Assembly (NCBI GenBank): GCA_016490735.1
Contig: JAEMWC010000157.1
Location: forward strand, 792,501-856,500
Reading direction: 5' to 3'
Source: Pachyseris speciosa
Lineage: Eukaryota; Cnidaria; Anthozoa; Scleractinia; Pachyseridae
Length of the DNA: 64,000 bases
Shown: one piece after another, positions 60,906 through 64,000 of the stretch
Layout of the letters: each line of letters begins with the position of its first letter
Numbering within the stretch: the stretch's first letter is position 1
The notes under the pieces: generated by a model
What the model saw: the letters and a program-made list of their open reading frames with translations, nothing else
What the model was told of the DNA's origin: nothing
The model's database searches: none
Position numbers and translations under genes: made by a program

Positions 60906-63900
60906 CGGAGCTCCGGCGGCCCGAAGGGCCGCCAAGCTGAGCACCATACCTATAGAAACCCGTCAACTACTTTTCTCATGGTAAAAATGGCTAGCGGTAT
61001 TGCTCGTGGGCGCACACGACGACGACGACGGTGGTGTTGCCCAATAACTAATATTATCCTAATAATAATCATAATAATCCAACACGGCGGCCATACTCCA
61101 CCTGGCCCAGCTGACCAGTTTACAGCGTACATCTTTGATACTGGACATCCATCTTATAGCCAATTGACACCTGTCAAAATAAGGTATCCGCTGACCAGTG
61201 TCACGTGACCATAGCGCGGCTCAAGTTAAGACATCATCGAGGTCGGCTGAGCAGAGGGGCATTTTGTCTGCGCATGTTCCTTAATCCCGTTTTCATGAGG
61301 ATAACCGCTGGAACATTGAAAACAAAATGGCGGCTGACAAACTTGCGGCTCTCAAAGTTTCCCTTCTTCAAGCTGTATTTTTATGTGCAAAATTGTAAAA
61401 GATGTTTACACGGTTCAGGAAGCCAAGCTCCAGCCAAATCCATGTCAACCGAAAATTACATCGAGGAATATAATATGCATTTTTGATGCGACGTTGAATT
61501 TTGCTGATGACAAAAAAGATGAGTTTGGTAAGTTTGTCAACAGTCAAATTCAGATCGAGTACGACGCTTGTTTGAGAAGTAAAATTTTGGAACACTGATC
61601 TGAGAGGGTCTCCGAAGAGCTCTTCAAGAGTACAGCTTGAATACAGAAACACTGAGTGGCCTATCATGCGGATCATCTCGAAGAAGTATAAACAATGAAG
61701 TTAACTGTACGTTCTTTGAATGCCAAACTAGGGTTGAGCTATAACAAATGAAGATTAACTGATTGTATAATAAAGTCGTAAGCGTATTTGTACTGCAGTC
61801 ATTTGAACATGTGAGATTGCTTCGTTCTGAGAATGTCGCATTTTGTGGAAAAAATAAAACAAAACAAGAAGAAAGTAAACAAGAAGCTTAATTGAGTTTT
61901 TAAGAAAATATAGATGTGTTACGGCAAAAACGTGCAACGTGTTTATCTTCAGTTGAATGTGTTTGCACAAATCTATGTACACCGTTTGTCGGGCATGGAC
62001 CAAAAGGATACAGAAATTGGGGGGTGGGGGTGGTCAGTCTCAAAAGAGCAGAAATGAGTCGCTAATAAAGTTATACTCTCAACACATTTGTCATTTAGAA
62101 GTACAGTACAAGCCACAGTATGTAGCTAGCTATCTTCTGCTTCAACTAGTTGCACAACTTTTCAAATAAATTGCACTGCCTTGAGTGGATTGGAATTGTT
62201 TGAAGGGAGATAAAGAATAGGTTAAAATGTCATACACACTCTCCTATACAGCTTCCCTCCCCAAATCTTTTGTACTGGCTTCACAATAACCAGCAATAAT
62301 GGATTTCAAATGACTCACTACCTGTAGCAGTTCCTCCCTTGTGTACAAAAATAAAGAAAGAAGCACAAATTAAAAATAAATCCAGACATTGCAAAGACTA
62401 TATGTATTTTTCAAACTTTATTGTGTCTGACTGCTTTACAGGAACATTACTTTGTTGATGTTGTTTGGTAAGTGAATTACAATGCCACAGACTTGATGAT
62501 GCAAAACATGACCTTAAGGAAGCATATGACACAGTGCTTGGAGCAGGTCTGGGTATTTCTATGAGGAAGTTAACGATTTTCAGGCCAGTTAATTTTGTTG
62601 CTGCAGCAAAATAATCTGGTAGTGCCTGATGGGAGTTCTTCAGCTGCAATCTCAGTGTCAACATTACTCTCTCAAACTGCAGATGATATGCATATTCACA
62701 TTCAATGTTACAGTTTCCAAGACCACAGAATTGATCAACAAAAGCTTGCTCTTGAACTTGTCTGCCTTGTCATCCTTTTTGTGTGTTATCACAGCAATTG
62801 GTCTTCTCTGTGTATCTGTAAAAAATATGAGAACATAATTATTGTTAGTTCCTTCCTTTTATGCAAATTGTCTACAAAACAGTGTCCATCATCAGTCTTG
62901 TGGAGTATCAGTTTATATGAGATTGTATTTTTATTAACACAAATTCTGATAGTCAAAAGTTAATACATGGTTGCATTCCATGTAATCATCACTAAACACT
63001 AATGATATCTGCATTAAAATGAACTTAACACAAGAGTATTTCAGTAGAATGACAGTCAAGTGTTTTGAATTTATTCATTGACCTTCCATTGAAATTATGG
63101 TGTAATTTATTTTACAACCCTTAAATTAGATTTAGAAAAGCAACACTATCAATCTTTATGGTCTGGCTTATATCTAAATTATGCATCAACATCTTTTCCT
63201 CCAGTGTATACTCATGTCAAACTCTTTAACTTGGCCAAGTTAGGCTAAAGTTTTGATTTTACAGTTTTGCATTGTACCTGCACAAACTGACCTAACCACT
63301 AACTGATAATTTGCAAAGGGCTTAGATATGCAGTTACCAATAAACTTAATTAAATGTTTGGGTACAACAGTTGTATATTTAGGGCTAGTATATCGGCTCA
63401 CTTCTGCGCATTCCTCTAGATCAGAAAGCTGTACAGGTCTGTACAGCATAAAGAGTATTACTTTACCATAAATAAATAATCTTTAACACATGCTCACATC
63501 AAGCTTAAATCAGATTTTTCCGAAAAGGCCATTTTTCGCCGTTCGCTAATCCAAAATATAAAATTTCCTCAATTTTCAAACTCCGTTGAAAATCAGCTGT
63601 TGGAAAGACTTCTTTTACCGTCCCATAGTTTTATGATAATATTCCGAGAAAACTTGCATAACTTTTGCTTCACAAGAAAGTGGAGTTGCGAGTATTTTAG
63701 CGGGTACAAAACAGTAAACGAACGTAGAGTAATATGTGCATCACACCGTATATACCGGGTCTTCGATCAGCACTCGTGAGTAACACGCCAGACGCCATGT
63801 TTTTCGACTGAAAACTTCGGCGTTTTGAACGACTAAAGTAAAGCGCGAACCATTTTTTGGCGTAAATAAACTACGTAGAGTCAAAATATAGTAAATATGA

Positions 63901-64000
63901 CATACACTCATGATGTAAAAATTTTGGGGGACGATGAAAGAAGAAAGTTACAGTGAAGTTTTCTGCGGAGTTAGCACTTTAAGAGGAAAAAAGCATTGAC
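60906..64000. other. Right end of window, no gene recognised
   Basis: About 3.1 kb. An ATG in a good context (AACAAAATGGCGGCTGAC, 61327) opens only 22 codons. A 71 aa frame at 61383-61598 has no motif. Microsatellite-like AATAATCC and GACGAC words occur near 61020-61080. The end (63500-64000) shows no exon. Confidence 0.4.

Noticed and set aside
61327..61598. ATGGCGGCTGAC start and a following 71 aa frame
   Set aside because: The first frame stops after 22 codons, the second is out of frame without a clear splice site, and no similarity was recognised.

Overview
This is eukaryotic, AT-rich, intron-containing DNA with many short hairpin transposons, tRNA-headed SINE-like repeats, LINE 3' ends with (AAT)n tails, and Penelope-like elements (PLEs). 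The gene content (a cnidarian-style intronless class A GPCR, a metazoan ICA1/ICA69 gene, pentraxin-type exons) and repeats I recall from anthozoan DNA suggest a hexacoral, most likely a stony coral. The organism assignment is inference.

Layout. 1.5-2.8 kb: a decayed pentraxin-domain locus on the minus strand. A phase-compatible signal-peptide exon lies about 26 kb upstream of it at 28.9 kb. 3.8-4.75 kb: a broken PLE. 7.0-8.0 kb: a minisatellite of about 40 bp units. 9.4-20.1 kb: accessory DNA with a dispersed repeat family, a 4.25 kb element with roughly 690 bp inverted termini around a broken zinc-finger-like ORF, and a retrotransposon gag-like ORF. 23.7-24.8 kb: a LINE 3' end. 25.1-27.0 kb: satellite-like tandem DNA, interrupted by a pogo/Tigger-type hairpin element. 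27.6-32.7 kb: several hairpin elements and SINE-like repeats. 33.0-34.0 kb: one intact GPCR gene on the minus strand. 39.66-55.31 kb: an ICA1 orthologue on the plus strand with eight coding exons; every junction joins in frame to give 655 aa. Its introns hold a 3.3 kb TA-flanked element with a 1.24 kb palindrome, a 1.04 kb TA-flanked element with two back-to-back hairpins, LINE tails and a THAP-like ORF. 55.5-55.9 kb: a 106 bp tandem repeat in or just after the ICA1 3' UTR. 57.2-60.9 kb: a nest in which a PLE sits inside a LINE and is itself split by a 1.49 kb element.

The intact genes are the GPCR (receptor signalling at the cell surface) and ICA1 (BAR-domain adaptor for Golgi and dense-core vesicle traffic). 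They lie about 5.6 kb apart on opposite strands, pointing away from each other, with no evidence that they work together. The most unusual signals are three hammerhead-ribozyme-like motifs on the minus strand (34.87-34.91, 36.20-36.24 and 57.83-57.88 kb), the long palindrome in ICA1 intron 1, and the three-level nest near 59 kb. All coordinates were read by eye, and repeat boundaries may be off by a few bases.
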